Origin: Acanthornis magna
Taxonomy: Eukaryota; Chordata; Aves; Passeriformes; Acanthizidae
Direction of reading: 5' to 3'
Length of the DNA stretch: 64,000 nucleotides
Assembly: GCA_036785705.1 (NCBI GenBank)
Contig: JAWUZG010001063.1
Span: forward strand, 1-64,000
A model generated the notes under the pieces. That model made no database searches. It had not been told where the DNA came from and worked only from the letters and a program-made list of their open reading frames with translations. Positions within the stretch are counted from its first letter, which is position 1, and every line of letters begins with the position of its first letter. This document shows positions 10,390 to 24,241 of the stretch, in pieces. The position numbers and the translations under genes are program-made.

Positions 10390-13300
10390 AAGGACTTTCA
10401 GCAGAATTCAAGGCCAAAACAACACACGCTGGCCCTCTGAAAGACACCTGGAGACATTTGCAAATAGCACATGCTCCAAGTGCCTGCACCACGTTCCAAG
10501 GCAAAGCAGCCGGCCCAAAGCATCCTGCTACAACCTCCCAGGCGGCTCCCGACTGCTACAGAGCACTCAGCTCCAAAGCACTCCCAGGCCTTCCAGCCTC
10601 ACAGCCCACAGGCCTACAGCCTTCTGCAGAGCCCTGAGCTCACCTGCACTCACACACCTACCATGGGCACCTGCCACAGCTCTCCGGCCATGAGGGACAG
10701 ACGTGTGCTCTCAGGCACTCACAGCCATTCCAAGCTGATATCCCAGGGCCCTTTGATCTCATCAGGCACCGCTGCTATGGCACAGGCACTCCCTGCGCTT
10801 CCACGGGGCCATCCCAGGGCTCTCGAGGCTCCTCAAGAACACTGAGGGCACACACAACCCCAGCGGCTCCATAGGGACATGCCACGACTCTCCCATTTGA
10901 CAAACCTCTCTGCACGCACATCACGGCCTTCAACAGGCTCTCAGGGCTGACAGCCCACGAGTCTCACGCTGCTAAGGTGCCGCCAGCTCACGGCCACTCA
11001 CAGGGCCTCCATGGGGACATCCCTGCACCCTCCATCCTCCTCAAGAGCGGGCAAGTCCCTGACACTCACACTTGCCCCCTGGGCACACTCCAGCCATCTC
11101 CAGGCTGCCAAAGAGCCACGAGGCCACATCTTGTCACAGGAACTCCCTGGAGACACGCCAGAGCTATCCAGCTTTCAAAAGAACACTGAGCTCACAGGCT
11201 GTCCCAGGACAGCCATAGGCACATGCCAGGAGTCCACACGCTGCCCAGAAGCCCTGGTGTCACAAGCACTCACTCCCAGCACCTCGGTGCTGACATCCCA
11301 GGCGGCTCCACGCTGCTAAAGAGATGTGATGGCACAGGCACTTTTACATCACTCCAAGAATCATAGGAAAGCTATCGGGAAAGAAAGATTTCATGGAAAA
11401 GCCACAGCAGGACAAGCTTCCTTGCTAAGCTTCACTCTACTACTTATACCATGCTTAAAGCACAGTGAGGAAAAGCAACAAACAAAAATCCAGAGTCAAT
11501 CAATCCAAAATGAAATCAAACCCAAATTATCTCTGTCTGTCTGTCCGTGTGCGTGAGGCTGTGTCTCTAAAGAAGAGAAAGGGTCAGGATAAGAAGAACA
11601 TGGCCCAAAGGCTCAAGAGCACTTCCCTTAAGAGCACTTCAGCTTGAGCAACACTTCACTTGATAACTCAAATTCAAATGAACAGCTTAGGGCAGGAACA
11701 GCAGTTAAGAGCATTTCAACTGAACTGGACTTCAACTACACAACGCTTCACTTAGAACTGAGCTGGAACCCAAGACCTCAGCAAAGGATCCACACAGCCC
11801 TTACCATAGCACTGCAGGAACTTCGAGACCTAACTTAGGGACAAACCTAAAGCACTTCTGAATCCACCAGAGCAGCCCCTCTCCCACATTGCAGAGAGCG
11901 CATGCACACCTGCACTCCCACAAGCACACAAAGAGGCTCTACGAGGCAAAATTCCCCTCCAAGCTACTGAAATACTCCTTTCACGTGCCTTGCCATCTTC
12001 TCAGCGGCCAAAGCCTGAGGCCTCGGGGAGCAGCAGGATCGGGGGCCCAGGAGCCGTGCTCCTTCGCGGATCCCCCGAGTGCAGCAAACGGGACAGCTGC
12101 CGGCTGGCAGAGGCCCCACGCACAGGGACTTTGCTGCTCACCGCTGCTGCGGCCCAGCACAGCTGCCAGGGCCTCCTTTGGCACCCCTGCTTACAGGGCC
12201 CCAAGGCATGGCCTTTAGTCACAACAAGCCTTCAGCCTGGCCCCACTTCTCATCGGCAGCTTTCCCTGAACACAGGACAACACCAATGTGATGCCATCCA
12301 GGCAAAAACAAATTTCAAAGTCTGTTCAACAGGCAAAAAAAGCAGGAGCACCTTAGAACACAGCACTTCCTGGCAGCACACAGCGTTTCTCAGAAGCTCC
12401 ACAGCACCTCAGCCCCGCTGCCTTCGTCAAGGCCAAGGCCTCAGCAGCATTTCTCATATCATGCTGCAGCCTGAAAAAAGGGCAGGGGGGGATGCACCAG
12501 CACAAGCAGGGACATCACACCTGCCCACAGGCTCCCCATGCTCACATCCCATGGCATCCCGGGGCTCTCTCAGCTTCCAAAGACCTCTGAGGTCACGGGC
12601 TCTCACAGTGCCTCCATGGGGACATCCCACGTGTCTCTAAGTGCTAAGGAGCTCTTTTGCAACTGCCACTCCCTGGCCTTCCAGGGGGACATGCCAGGGC
12701 TCTCTCTATCTTCCTAAACAACACACACAACAAGGGCAATGCCAGGGCCTGCAGGGTAACATCCCGGCAATCTGCACGCTGCTAAGGAGCCACGCTGTCA
12801 CAGCAACTCACAGGGCATGGCCTGTGACATTCCCTCCGTCTCCCTGCTGCTGCTGGACAGCTCTGATGTCACAGGCACTCATCTCTGGCCCCTGCAGCCA
12901 TTCCAGGCCTTTCCATGCTGCCAAAGCGCTCTGATGTCACAGACACGCACTGTGGCTTCATGGCCACATGCCAAGGCTCTCCAGGCTGCAAAAGAGCCCT
13001 TTAGCCACAGGCACTTACACAGGTGCCATGGGCACATCTTAGTGCTCCCTCTGCTCATAGGAACCCCGAGGTCACCAGATATCCTGGCGGCTCCGTGGCC
13101 ACATCCCCAGGCTCTCCAGGCTGCTCAAGAGCTCTGATCTCACCTGCACTCACACAAGCTCCTCGGGGACATCTGTCGCTGCTGTGCTGGCAGATTCACA
13201 CAAAGCCTCCCAGAGCAGCCTGGCCACTGAGTCACGAGGGCCAGAGAGCAGCCCTTGGCTTTCTCAACTCCTTCTCAGACACAGGAGCCTTGGCGGCGGC

Positions 13301-13852
13301 TGCATCCAATCCCAGCCTCACACTTAAAGCCAGTGCTTTAAGTAACTTTGTCCCGCAGCACTTACAAATGGCCCATCTGATCTATTCCTAGAAAAGCAGC
13401 TCTTCCCTAACACAAATGATTCGACACAGACAACTCAATCCCAATTACTGACCACTCCATAGAAAAGCTAAACCTACTCCTGGGAGCCTACACAGAGTAC
13501 AATGGAGTGCACTCTATGAAAACAATAGGAAAGCAGTCATATCTTACAGCAAGCAAAAAAACCCAATTCCCAAGTAGAGCTCCATGTAACTCACCACACC
13601 AACACTCCTGGGCAGCTCTCTCTCCCTTCACCACCAACAGTGCCCTTGCTTGCTGTCCACTTCCCCAGCAGGAGCCCTCACACACTCCAAGGAGGAACAC
13701 GCTAGAAAAACCTCCCCTAGGAAAGGGGACTGACTGCACATTGACACTCTCAAGGGACTGACTGTCAGGCAGACGCCTGCAACTCCCGGCAGCAGCTCAG
13801 CTGCCAAATCTTTGCCTCACTAGCAGCACCTTCATGCAGGCTTCCTTGCCAG
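10390..13852 (+). repeat. Repeat unit 4
   Basis: This is a full 3,463-bp copy. Domain A is 10629-11334, the CpG patch 11982-12154 and domain B 12494-13197. It has T at unit 350, GGATCC in the CpG patch and CCCGGG near 2171. It is the first unit with the GTAACTTTG form in the tail segment. It shares CGCTG before unit 2393 with unit 2 but has C at 2393. Confidence 0.97.
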
Positions 13853-16800
13853 AAGGACTTTCAGCAGAATTCAAGGCCAAAACAACACACGCTGGCCCTC
13901 TGAAAGACACCTGGAGACATTTGCAAATAGCACATGCTCCAAGTGCCTGCACCACGTTCCAAGGCAAAGCAGCCGGCCCAAAGCATCCTGCTACAACCTC
14001 CCAGGCGGCTCCCGACTGCTACAGAGCACTCAGCTCCAAAGCACTCCCAGGCCTTCCAGCCTCACAGCCCACAGGCCTACAGCCTTCTGCAGAGCCCTGA
14101 GCTCACCTGCACTCACACACCTACCATGGGCACCTGCCACAGCTCTCCGGCCATGAGGGACAGACGTGTGCTCTCAGGCACTCACAGCCATTCCAAGCTG
14201 ACATCCCAGGGCCCTTTGATCTCATCAGGCACCGCTGCTATGGCACAGGCACTCCCTGCGCTTCCACGGGGCCATCCCAGGGCTCTCGAGGCTCCTCAAG
14301 AACACTGAGGGCACACACAACCCCAGCGGCTCCATAGGGACATGCCACGACTCTCCCATTTGACAAACCTCTCTGCACGCACATCACGGCCTTCAACAGG
14401 CTCTCAGGGCTGACAGCCCACGAGTCTCACGCTGCTAAGGTGCCGCCAGCTCACGGCCACTCACAGGGCCTCCATGGGGACATCCCTGCACCCTCCATCC
14501 TCCTCAAGAGCGGGCAAGTCCCTGACACTCACACTTGCCCCCTGGGCACACTCCAGCCATCTCCAGGCTGCCAAAGAGCCACGAGGCCACATCTTGTCAC
14601 AGGAACTCCCTGGAGACACGCCAGAGCTATCCAGCTTTCAAAAGAACACTGAGCTCACAGGCTGTCCCAGGACAGCCATAGGCACATGCCAGGAGTCCAC
14701 ACGCTGCCCAGAAGCCCTGGTGTCACAAGCACTCACTCCCAGCACCTCGGTGCTGACATCCCAGGCGGCTCCACGCTGCTAAAGAGATGTGATGGCACAG
14801 GCACTTTTACATCACTCCAAGAATCATAGGAAAGCTATCGGGAAAGAAAGATTTCATGGAAAAGCCACAGCAGGACAAGCTTCCTTGCTAAGCTTCACTC
14901 TACTACTTATACCATGCTTAAAGCACAGTGAGGAAAAGCAACAAACAAAAATCCAGAGTCAATCAATCCAAAATGAAATCAAACCCAAATTATCTCTGTC
15001 TGTCTGTCCGTGTGCGTGAGGCTGTGTCTCTAAAGAAGAGAAAGGGTCAGGATAAGAAGAACATGGCCCAAAGGCTCAAGAGCACTTCCCTTAAGAGCAC
15101 TTCAGCTTGAGCAACACTTCACTTGATAACTCAAATTCAAATGAACAGCTTAGGGCAGGAACAGCAGTTAAGAGCATTTCAACTGAACTGGACTTCAACT
15201 ACACAACGCTTCACTTAGAACTGAGCTGGAACCCAAGACCTCAGCAAAGGATCCACACAGCCCTTACCATAGCACTGCAGGAACTTCGAGACCTAACTTA
15301 GGGACAAACCTAAAGCACTTCTGAATCCACCAGAGCAGCCCCTCTCCCACATTGCAGAGAGCGCATGCACACCTGCACTCCCACAAGCACACAAAGAGGC
15401 TCTACGAGGCAAAATTCCCCTCCAAGCTACTGAAATACTCCTTTCACGTGCCTTGCCATCTTCTCAGCGGCCAAAGCCTGAGGCCTCGGGGAGCAGCAGG
15501 ATCGGGGGCCCAGGAGCCGTGCTCCTTCGCGGATGCCCCGAGTGCAGCAAACGGGACAGCTGCCGGCTGGCAGAGGCCCCACGCACAGGGACTTTGCTGC
15601 TCACCGCTGCTGCGGCCCAGCACAGCTGCCAGGGCCTCCTTTGGCACCCCTGCTTACAGGGCCCCAAGGCATGGCCTTTAGTCACAACAAGCCTTCAGCC
15701 TGGCCCCACTTCTCATCGGCAGCTTTCCCTGAACACAGGACAACACCAATGTGATGCCATCCAGGCAAAAACAAATTTCAAAGTCTGTTCAACAGGCAAA
15801 AAAAGCAGGAGCACCTTAGAACACAGCACTTCCTGGCAGCACACAGCGTTTCTCAGAAGCTCCACAGCACCTCAGCCCCGCTGCCTTCGTCAAGGCCAAG
15901 GCCTCAGCAGCATTTCTCATATCATGCTGCAGCCTGAAAAAAGGGCAGGGGGGGATGCACCAGCACAAGCAGGGACATCACACCTGCCCACAGGCTCCCC
16001 ATGCTCACATCCCATGGCATCCTGGGGCTCTCTCAGCTTCCAAAGACCTCTGAGGTCACGGGCTCTCACAGTGCCTCCATGGGGACATCCCACGTGTCTC
16101 TAAGTGCTAAGGAGCTCTTTTGCAACTGCCACTCCCTGGCCTTCCAGGGGGACATGCCAGGGCTCTCTCTATCTTCCTAAACAACACACACAACAAGGGC
16201 AATGCCAGGGCCTGCAGGGTAACATCCCGGCAATCTGCACACTGCTAAGGAGCCACGCTGTCACAGCAACTCACAGGGCATGGCCTGTGACATTCCCTCC
16301 GTCTCCCTGCTGCTGCTGGACAGCTCTGATGTCACAGGCACTCATCTCTGGCCCCTGCAGCCATTCCAGGCCTTTCCATGCTGCCAAAGCGCTCTGATGT
16401 CACAGACACGCACTGTGGCTTCATGGCCACATGCCAAGGCTCTCCAGGCTGCAAAAGAGCCCTTTAGCCACAGGCACTTACACAGGTGCCATGGGCACAT
16501 CTTAGTGCTCCCTCTGCTCATAGGAACCCCGAGGTCACCAGATATCCTGGCGGCTCCGTGGCCACATCCCCAGGCTCTCCAGGCTGCTCAAGAGCTCTGA
16601 TCTCACCTGCACTCACACAAGCTCCTCGGGGACATCTGTCGCTGCTGTGCTGGCAGATTCACACAAAGCCTCCCAGAGCAGCCTGGCCACTGAGTCACGA
16701 GGGCCAGAGAGCAGCCCTTGGCTTTCTCAACTCCTTCTCAGACACAGGAGCCTTGGCGGCGGCTGCATCCAATCCCAGCCTCACACTTAAAGCCAGTGCT

Positions 16801-17315
16801 TTAAGTAACTTTGTCCCGCAGCACTTACAAATGGCCCATCTGATCTATTCCTAGAAAAGCAGCTCTTCCCTAACACAAATGATTCGACACAGACAACTCA
16901 ATCCCAATTACTGACCACTCCATAGAAAAGCTAAACCTACTCCTGGGAGCCTACACAGAGTACAATGGAGTGCACTCTATGAAAACAATAGGAAAGCAGT
17001 CATATCTTACAGCAAGCAAAAAAACCCAATTCCCAAGTAGAGCTCCATGTAACTCACCACACCAACACTCCTGGGCAGCTCTCTCTCCCTTCACCACCAA
17101 CAGTGCCCTTGCTTGCTGTCCACTTCCCCAGCAGGAGCCCTCACACACTCCAAGGAGGAACACGCTAGAAAAACCTCCCCTAGGAAAGGGGACTGACTGC
17201 ACATTGACACTCTCAAGGGACTGACTGTCAGGCAGACGCCTGCAACTCCCGGCAGCAGCTCAGCTGCCAAATCTTTGCCTCACTAGCAGCACCTTCATGC
17301 AGGCTTCCTTGCCAG
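13853..17315 (+). repeat. Repeat unit 5
   Basis: This is a full 3,463-bp copy. Domain A is 14092-14797, the CpG patch 15445-15617 and domain B 15957-16660. It is the first copy with C at unit 350, a state kept by all later units. It has GGATGC in the CpG patch, TGG near 2171 and GTAACTTTG in the tail. It is the last of the left group with the CCACGAGGCC form at unit 727-736. Confidence 0.97.
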
Positions 17316-20300
17316 AAGGACTTTCAGCAGAATTCAAGGCCAAAACAACACACGCTGGCCCTCTGAAAGACACCTGGAGACATTTGCAAATAGCACATGC
17401 TCCAAGTGCCTGCACCACGTTCCAAGGCAAAGCAGCCGGCCCAAAGCATCCTGCTACAACCTCCCAGGCGGCTCCCGACTGCTACAGAGCACTCAGCTCC
17501 AAAGCACTCCCAGGCCTTCCAGCCTCACAGCCCACAGGCCTACAGCCTTCTGCAGAGCCCTGAGCTCACCTGCACTCACACACCTACCATGGGCACCTGC
17601 CACACCTCTCCAGCCATGAGAGACAGACGTGTGCTCTCAGGCACTCACAGCCATTCCAAGCTGACATCCCAGGGCCCTTTGATCTCATCAGGCACCGCTG
17701 CTATGGCACAGGCACTCCCTGCGCTTCCACGGGGCCATCCCAGGGCTCTCGAGGCTCCTCAAGAACACTGAGGGCACACACAACCCCAGCGGCTCCATAG
17801 GGACATGCCACGACTCTCCCATTTGACAAACCTCTTTGCACGCACATCACGGCCTTCAACAGGCTCTCAGGGCTGACAGCCCACGAGTCTCACGCTGCTA
17901 AGGTGCCGCCAGCTCACGGCCACTCACAGGGCCTCCATGGGGACATCCCTGCACCCTCCATCCTCCTCAAGAGCGGGCAAGTCCCTGACACTCACACTTG
18001 CCCCCTGGGCACACTCCAGCCATCTCCAGGCTGCCAAAGAGTCAGGAGGTCACATCTCGGCACAGGAACTCCCTGGGGACACGCCAGAGATATCCAGCTT
18101 TCAAAAGAACACTGAGCTCACAGGCTGTCCCAGGACAGCCATAGGCACATGCCAGGAGTCCACACGCTGCCCAGAAGCCCTGGTGTCACAGGCACTCACT
18201 CCCAGCACCTCGGTGCTGACATCCCAGGCGGCTCCACGCTGCTAAAGAGATGTGATGGCACAGGCACTTTTACATCACTCCAAGAATCATAGGAAAGCTA
18301 TCGGGAAAGAAAGATTTCATGGAAAAGCCACAGCAGGACAAGCTTCCTTGCTAAGCTTCACTCTACTACTTATACCATGCTTAAAGCACAGTGAGGAAAA
18401 GCAACAAACAAAAATCCAGAGTCAATCAATCCAAAATGAAATCAAACCCAAATTATCTCTGTCTGTCTGTCCGTGTGCGTGAGGCTGTGTCTCTAAAGAA
18501 GAGAAAGGGTCAGGATAAGAAGAACATGGCCCAAAGGCTCAAGAGCACTTCCCTTAAGAGCACTTCAGCTTGAGCAACACTTCACTTGATAACTCAAATT
18601 CAAATGAACAGCTTAGGGCAGGAACAGCAGTTAAGAGCATTTCAACTGAACTGGACTTCAACTACACAACGCTTCACTTAGAACTGAGCTGGAACCCAAG
18701 ACCTCAGCAAAGGATCCACACAGCCCTTACCATAGCACTGCAGGAACTTCGAGACCTAACTTAGGGACAAACCTAAAGCACTTCTGAATCCACCAGAGCA
18801 GCCCCTCTCCCACATTGCAGAGAGCGCATGCACACCTGCACTCCCACAAGCACACAAAGAGGCTCTACGAGGCAAAATTCCCCTCCAAGCTACTGAAATA
18901 CTCCTTTCACGTGCCTTGCCATCTTCTCAGCGGCCAAAGCCTGAGGCCTCGGGGAGCAGCAGGATCGGGGGCCCAGGAGCCGTGCTCCTTCGCGGATCCC
19001 CCGAGTGCAGCAAACGGGACAGCTGCCGGCTGGCAGAGGCCCCACGCACAGGGACTTTGCTGCTCACCGCTGCTGCGGCCCAGCACAGCTGCCAGGGCCT
19101 CCTTTGGCACCCCTGCTTACAGGGCCCCAAGGCATGGCCTTTAGTCACAACAAGCCTTCAGCCTGGCCCCACTTCTCATCGGCAGCTTTCCCTGAACACA
19201 GGACAACACCAATGTGATGCCATCCAGGCAAAAACAAATTTCAAAGTCTGTTCAACAGGCAAAAAAAGCAGGAGCACCTTAGAACACAGCACTTCCTGGC
19301 AGCACACAGCGTTTCTCAGAAGCTCCACAGCACCTCAGCCCCGCTGCCTTCGTCAAGGCCAAGGCCTCAGCAGCATTTCTCATATCATGCTGCAGCCTGA
19401 AAAAAGGGCAGGGGGGGATGCACCAGCACAAGCAGGGACATCACACCTGCCCACAGGCTCCCCATGCTCACATCCCATGGCATCCTGGGGCTCTCTCAGC
19501 TTCCAAAGACCTCTGAGGTCACGGGCTCTCACAGTGCCTCCATGGGGACATCCCACGTGTCTCTAAGTGCTAAGGAGCTCTTTTGCAACTGCCACTCCCT
19601 GGCCTTCCAGGGGGACATGCCAGGGCTCTCTCTATCTTCCTAAACAACACACACAACAAGGGCAATGCCAGGGCCTGCAGGGTAACATCCCGGCAATCTG
19701 CACACTGCTAAGGAGCCACGCTGTCACAGCAACTCACAGGGCATGGCCTGTGACATTCCCTCCGTCTCCCTGCTGCTGCTGGACAGCTCTGATGTCACAG
19801 GCACTCATCTCTGGCCCCTGCAGCCATTCCAGGCCTTTCCATGCTGCCAAAGCGCTCTGATGTCACAGACACGCACTGTGGCTTCATGGCCACATGCCAA
19901 GGCTCTCCAGGCTGCAAAAGAGCCCTTTAGCCACAGGCACTTACACAGGTGCCATGGGCACATCTTAGTGCTCCCTCTGCTCATAGGAACCCCGAGGTCA
20001 CCAGATATCCTGGCGGCTCCGTGGCCACATCCCCAGGCTCTCCAGGCTGCTCAAGAGCTCTGATCTCACCTGCACTCACACAAGCTCCTCGGGGACATCT
20101 GTCGCTGCTGTGCTGGCAGATTCACACAAAGCCTCCCAGAGCAGCCTGGCCACTGAGTCACGAGGGCCAGAGAGCAGCCCTTGGCTTTCTCAACTCCTTC
20201 TCAGACACAGGAGCCTTGGCGGCGGCTGCATCCAATCCCAGCCTCACACTTAAAGCCAGTGCTTTAAGTAACTTTGTCCCGCAGCACTTACAAATGGCCC

Positions 20301-20778
20301 ATCTGATCTATTCCTAGAAAAGCAGCTCTTCCCTAACACAAATGATTCGACACAGACAACTCAATCCCAATTACTGACCACTCCATAGAAAAGCTAAACC
20401 TACTCCTGGGAGCCTACACAGAGTACAATGGAGTGCACTCTATGAAAACAATAGGAAAGCAGTCATATCTTACAGCAAGCAAAAAAACCCAATTCCCAAG
20501 TAGAGCTCCATGTAACTCACCACACCAACACTCCTGGGCAGCTCTCTCTCCCTTCACCACCAACAGTGCCCTTGCTTGCTGTCCACTTCCCCAGCAGGAG
20601 CCCTCACACACTCCAAGGAGGAACACGCTAGAAAAACCTCCCCTAGGAAAGGGGACTGACTGCACATTGACACTCTCAAGGGACTGACTGTCAGGCAGAC
20701 GCCTGCAACTCCCGGCAGCAGCTCAGCTGCCAAATCTTTGCCTCACTAGCAGCACCTTCATGCAGGCTTCCTTGCCAG
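17316..20778 (+). repeat. Repeat unit 6
   Basis: This is a full 3,463-bp copy. Domain A is 17555-18260, the CpG patch 18908-19080 and domain B 19420-20123. It carries the second haplotype at unit 727-876 (GTCAGGAGGTC, then GGGACACGCC, then GATATCC). It also has C290/A297/A306 and CCTCTTTGCA near unit 516, both shared with units 7 and 8. The CpG patch has GGATCC and the 2171 site is TGG. Confidence 0.97.
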
Positions 20779-23700
20779 AAGGACTTTCAGCAGAATTCAA
20801 GGCCAAAACAACACACGCTGGCCCTCTGAAAGACACCTGGAGACATTTGCAAATAGCACATGCTCCAAGTGCCTGCACCACGTTCCAAGGCAAAGCAGCC
20901 GGCCCAAAGCATCCTGCTACAACCTCCCAGGCGGCTCCCGACTGCTACAGAGCACTCAGCTCCAAAGCACTCCCAGGCCTTCCAGCCTCACAGCCCACAG
21001 GCCTACAGCCTTCTGCAGAGCCCTGAGCTCACCTGCACTCACACACCTACCATGGGCACCTGCCACACCTCTCCAGCCATGAGAGACAGACGTGTGCTCT
21101 CAGGCACTCACAGCCATTCCAAGCTGACATCCCAGGGCCCTTTGATCTCATCAGGCACCGCTGCTATGGCACAGGCACTCCCTGCGCTTCCACGGGGCCA
21201 TCCCAGGGCTCTCGAGGCTCCTCAAGAACACTGAGGGCACACACAACCCCAGCGGCTCCATAGGGACATGCCACGACTCTCCCATTTGACAAACCTCTTT
21301 GCACACACATCACGGCCTTCAACAGGCTCTCAGGGCTGACAGCCCACGAGTCTCACGCTGCTAAGGTGCCGCCAGCTCACGGCCACTCACAGGGCCTCCA
21401 TGGGGACATCCCTGCACCCTCCATCCTCCTCAAGAGCGGGCAAGTCCCTGACACTCACACTTGCCCCCTGGGCACACTCCAGCCATCTCCAGGCTGCCAA
21501 AGAGTCAGGAGGTCACATCTCGGCACAGGAACTCCCTGGGGACACGCCAGAGATATCCAGCTTTCAAAAGAACACTGAGCTCACAGGCTGTCCCAGGACA
21601 GCCATAGGCACATGCCAGGAGTCCACACGCTGCCCAGAAGCCCTGGTGTCACAGGCACTCACTCCCAGCACCTCGGTGCTGACATCCCAGGCGGCTCCAC
21701 GCTGCTAAAGAGATGTGATGGCACAGGCACTTTTACATCACTCCAAGAATCATAGGAAAGCTATCGGGAAAGAAAGATTTCATGGAAAAGCCACAGCAGG
21801 ACAAGCTTCCTTGCTAAGCTTCACTCTACTACTTATACCATGCTTAAAGCACAGTGAGGAAAAGCAACAAACAAAAATCCAGAGTCAATCAATCCAAAAT
21901 GAAATCAAACCCAAATTATCTCTGTCTGTCTGTCCGTGTGCGTGAGGCTGTGTCTCTAAAGAAGAGAAAGGGTCAGGATAAGAAGAACATGGCCCAAAGG
22001 CTCAAGAGCACTTCCCTTAAGAGCACTTCAGCTTGAGCAACACTTCACTTGATAACTCAAATTCAAATGAACAGCTTAGGGCAGGAACAGCAGTTAAGAG
22101 CATTTCAACTGAACTGGACTTCAACTACACAACGCTTCACTTAGAACTGAGCTGGAACCCAAGACCTCAGCAAAGGATCCACACAGCCCTTACCATAGCA
22201 CTGCAGGAACTTCGAGACCTAACTTAGGGACAAACCTAAAGCACTTCTGAATCCACCAGAGCAGCCCCTCTCCCACATTGCAGAGAGCGCATGCACACCT
22301 GCACTCCCACAAGCACACAAAGAGGCTCTACGAGGCAAAATTCCCCTCCAAGCTACTGAAATACTCCTTTCACGTGCCTTGCCATCTTCTCAGCGGCCAA
22401 AGCCTGAGGCCTCGGGGAGCAGCAGGATCGGGGGCCCAGGAGCCGTGCTCCTTCGCGGATCCCCCGAGTGCAGCAAACGGGACAGCTGCCGGCTGGCAGA
22501 GGCCCCACGCACAGGGACTTTGCTGCTCACCGCTGCTGCGGCCCAGCACAGCTGCCAGGGCCTCCTTTGGCACCCCTGCTTACAGGGCCCCAAGGCATGG
22601 CCTTTAGTCACAACAAGCCTTCAGCCTGGCCCCACTTCTCATCGGCAGCTTTCCCTGAACACGGGACAACACCAATGTGATGCCATCCAGGCAAAAACAA
22701 ATTTCAAAGTCTGTTCAACAGGCAAAAAAAGCAGGAGCACCTTAGAACACAGCACTTCCTGGCAGCACACAGCGTTTCTCAGAAGCTCCACAGCACCTCA
22801 GCCCCGCTGCCTTCGTCAAGGCCAAGGCCTCAGCAGCATTTCTCATATCATGCTGCAGCCTGAAAAAAGGGCAGGGGGGGATGCACCAGCACAAGCAGGG
22901 ACATCACACCTGCCCACAGGCTCCCCATGCTCACATCCCATGGCATCCCGGGGCTCTCTCAGCTTCCAAAGACCTCTGAGGTCACGGGCTCTCACAGTGC
23001 CTCCATGGGGACATCCCACGTGTCTCTAAGTGCTAAGGAGCTCTTTTGCAACTGCCACTCCCTGGCCTTCCAGGGGGACATGCCAGGGCTCTCTCTATCT
23101 TCCTAAACAACACACACAACAAGGGCAATGCCAGGGCCTGCAGGGTAACATCCCGGCAATCTGCACACTGCTAAGGAGCCACGCTGTCACAGCAACTCAC
23201 AGGGCATGGCCTGTGACATTCCCTCCGTCTCCCTGCTGCTGCTGGACAGCTCTGATGTCACAGGCACTCATCTCTGGCCCCTGCAGCCATTCCAGGCCTT
23301 TCCATGCTGCCAAAGCGCTCTGATGTCACAGACACGCACTGTGGCTTCATGGCCACATGCCAAGGCTCTCCAGGCTGCAAAAGAGCCCTTTAGCCACAGG
23401 CACTTACACAGGTGCCATGGGCACATCTTAGTGCTCCCTCTGCTCATAGGAACCCCGAGGTCACCAGATATCCTGGCGGCTCCGTGGCCACATCCCCAGG
23501 CTCTCCAGGCTGCTCAAGAGCTCTGATCTCACCTGCACTCACACAAGCTCCTCGGGGACATCTGTCGCTGCTGTGCTGGCAGATTCACACAAAGCCTCCC
23601 AGAGCAGCCTGGCCACTGAGTCACGAGGGCCAGAGAGCAGCCCTTGGCTTTCTCAACTCCTTCTCAGACACAGGAGCCTTGGCGGCGGCTGCATCCAATC

Positions 23701-24241
23701 CCAGCCTCACACTTAAAGCCAGTGCTTTAAGTAACTTTGTCCCGCAGCACTTACAAATGGCCCATCTGATCTATTCCTAGAAAAGCAGCTCTTCCCTAAC
23801 ACAAATGATTCGACACAGACAACTCAATCCCAATTACTGACCACTCCATAGAAAAGCTAAACCTACTCCTGGGAGCCTACACAGAGTACAATGGAGTGCA
23901 CTCTATGAAAACAATAGGAAAGCAGTCATATCTTACAGCAAGCAAAAAAACCCAATTCCCAAGTAGAGCTCCATGTAACTCACCACACCAACACTCCTGG
24001 GCAGCTCTCTCTCCCTTCACCACCAACAGTGCCCTTGCTTGCTGTCCACTTCCCCAGCAGGAGCCCTCACACACTCCAAGGAGGAACACGCTAGAAAAAC
24101 CTCCCCTAGGAAAGGGGACTGACTGCACATTGACACTCTCAAGGGACTGACTGTCAGGCAGACGCCTGCAACTCCCGGCAGCAGCTCAGCTGCCAAATCT
24201 TTGCCTCACTAGCAGCACCTTCATGCAGGCTTCCTTGCCAG
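20779..24241 (+). repeat. Repeat unit 7
   Basis: This is a full 3,463-bp copy. Domain A is 21018-21723, the CpG patch 22371-22543 and domain B 22883-23586. It is close to unit 6 in the first kilobase. It differs by CCCGGG near 2171, by ACACGGGAC near 22662, a form shared with units 8 and 15-18, and by a private CpG loss at about 21305 (GCACACACAT). Confidence 0.97.
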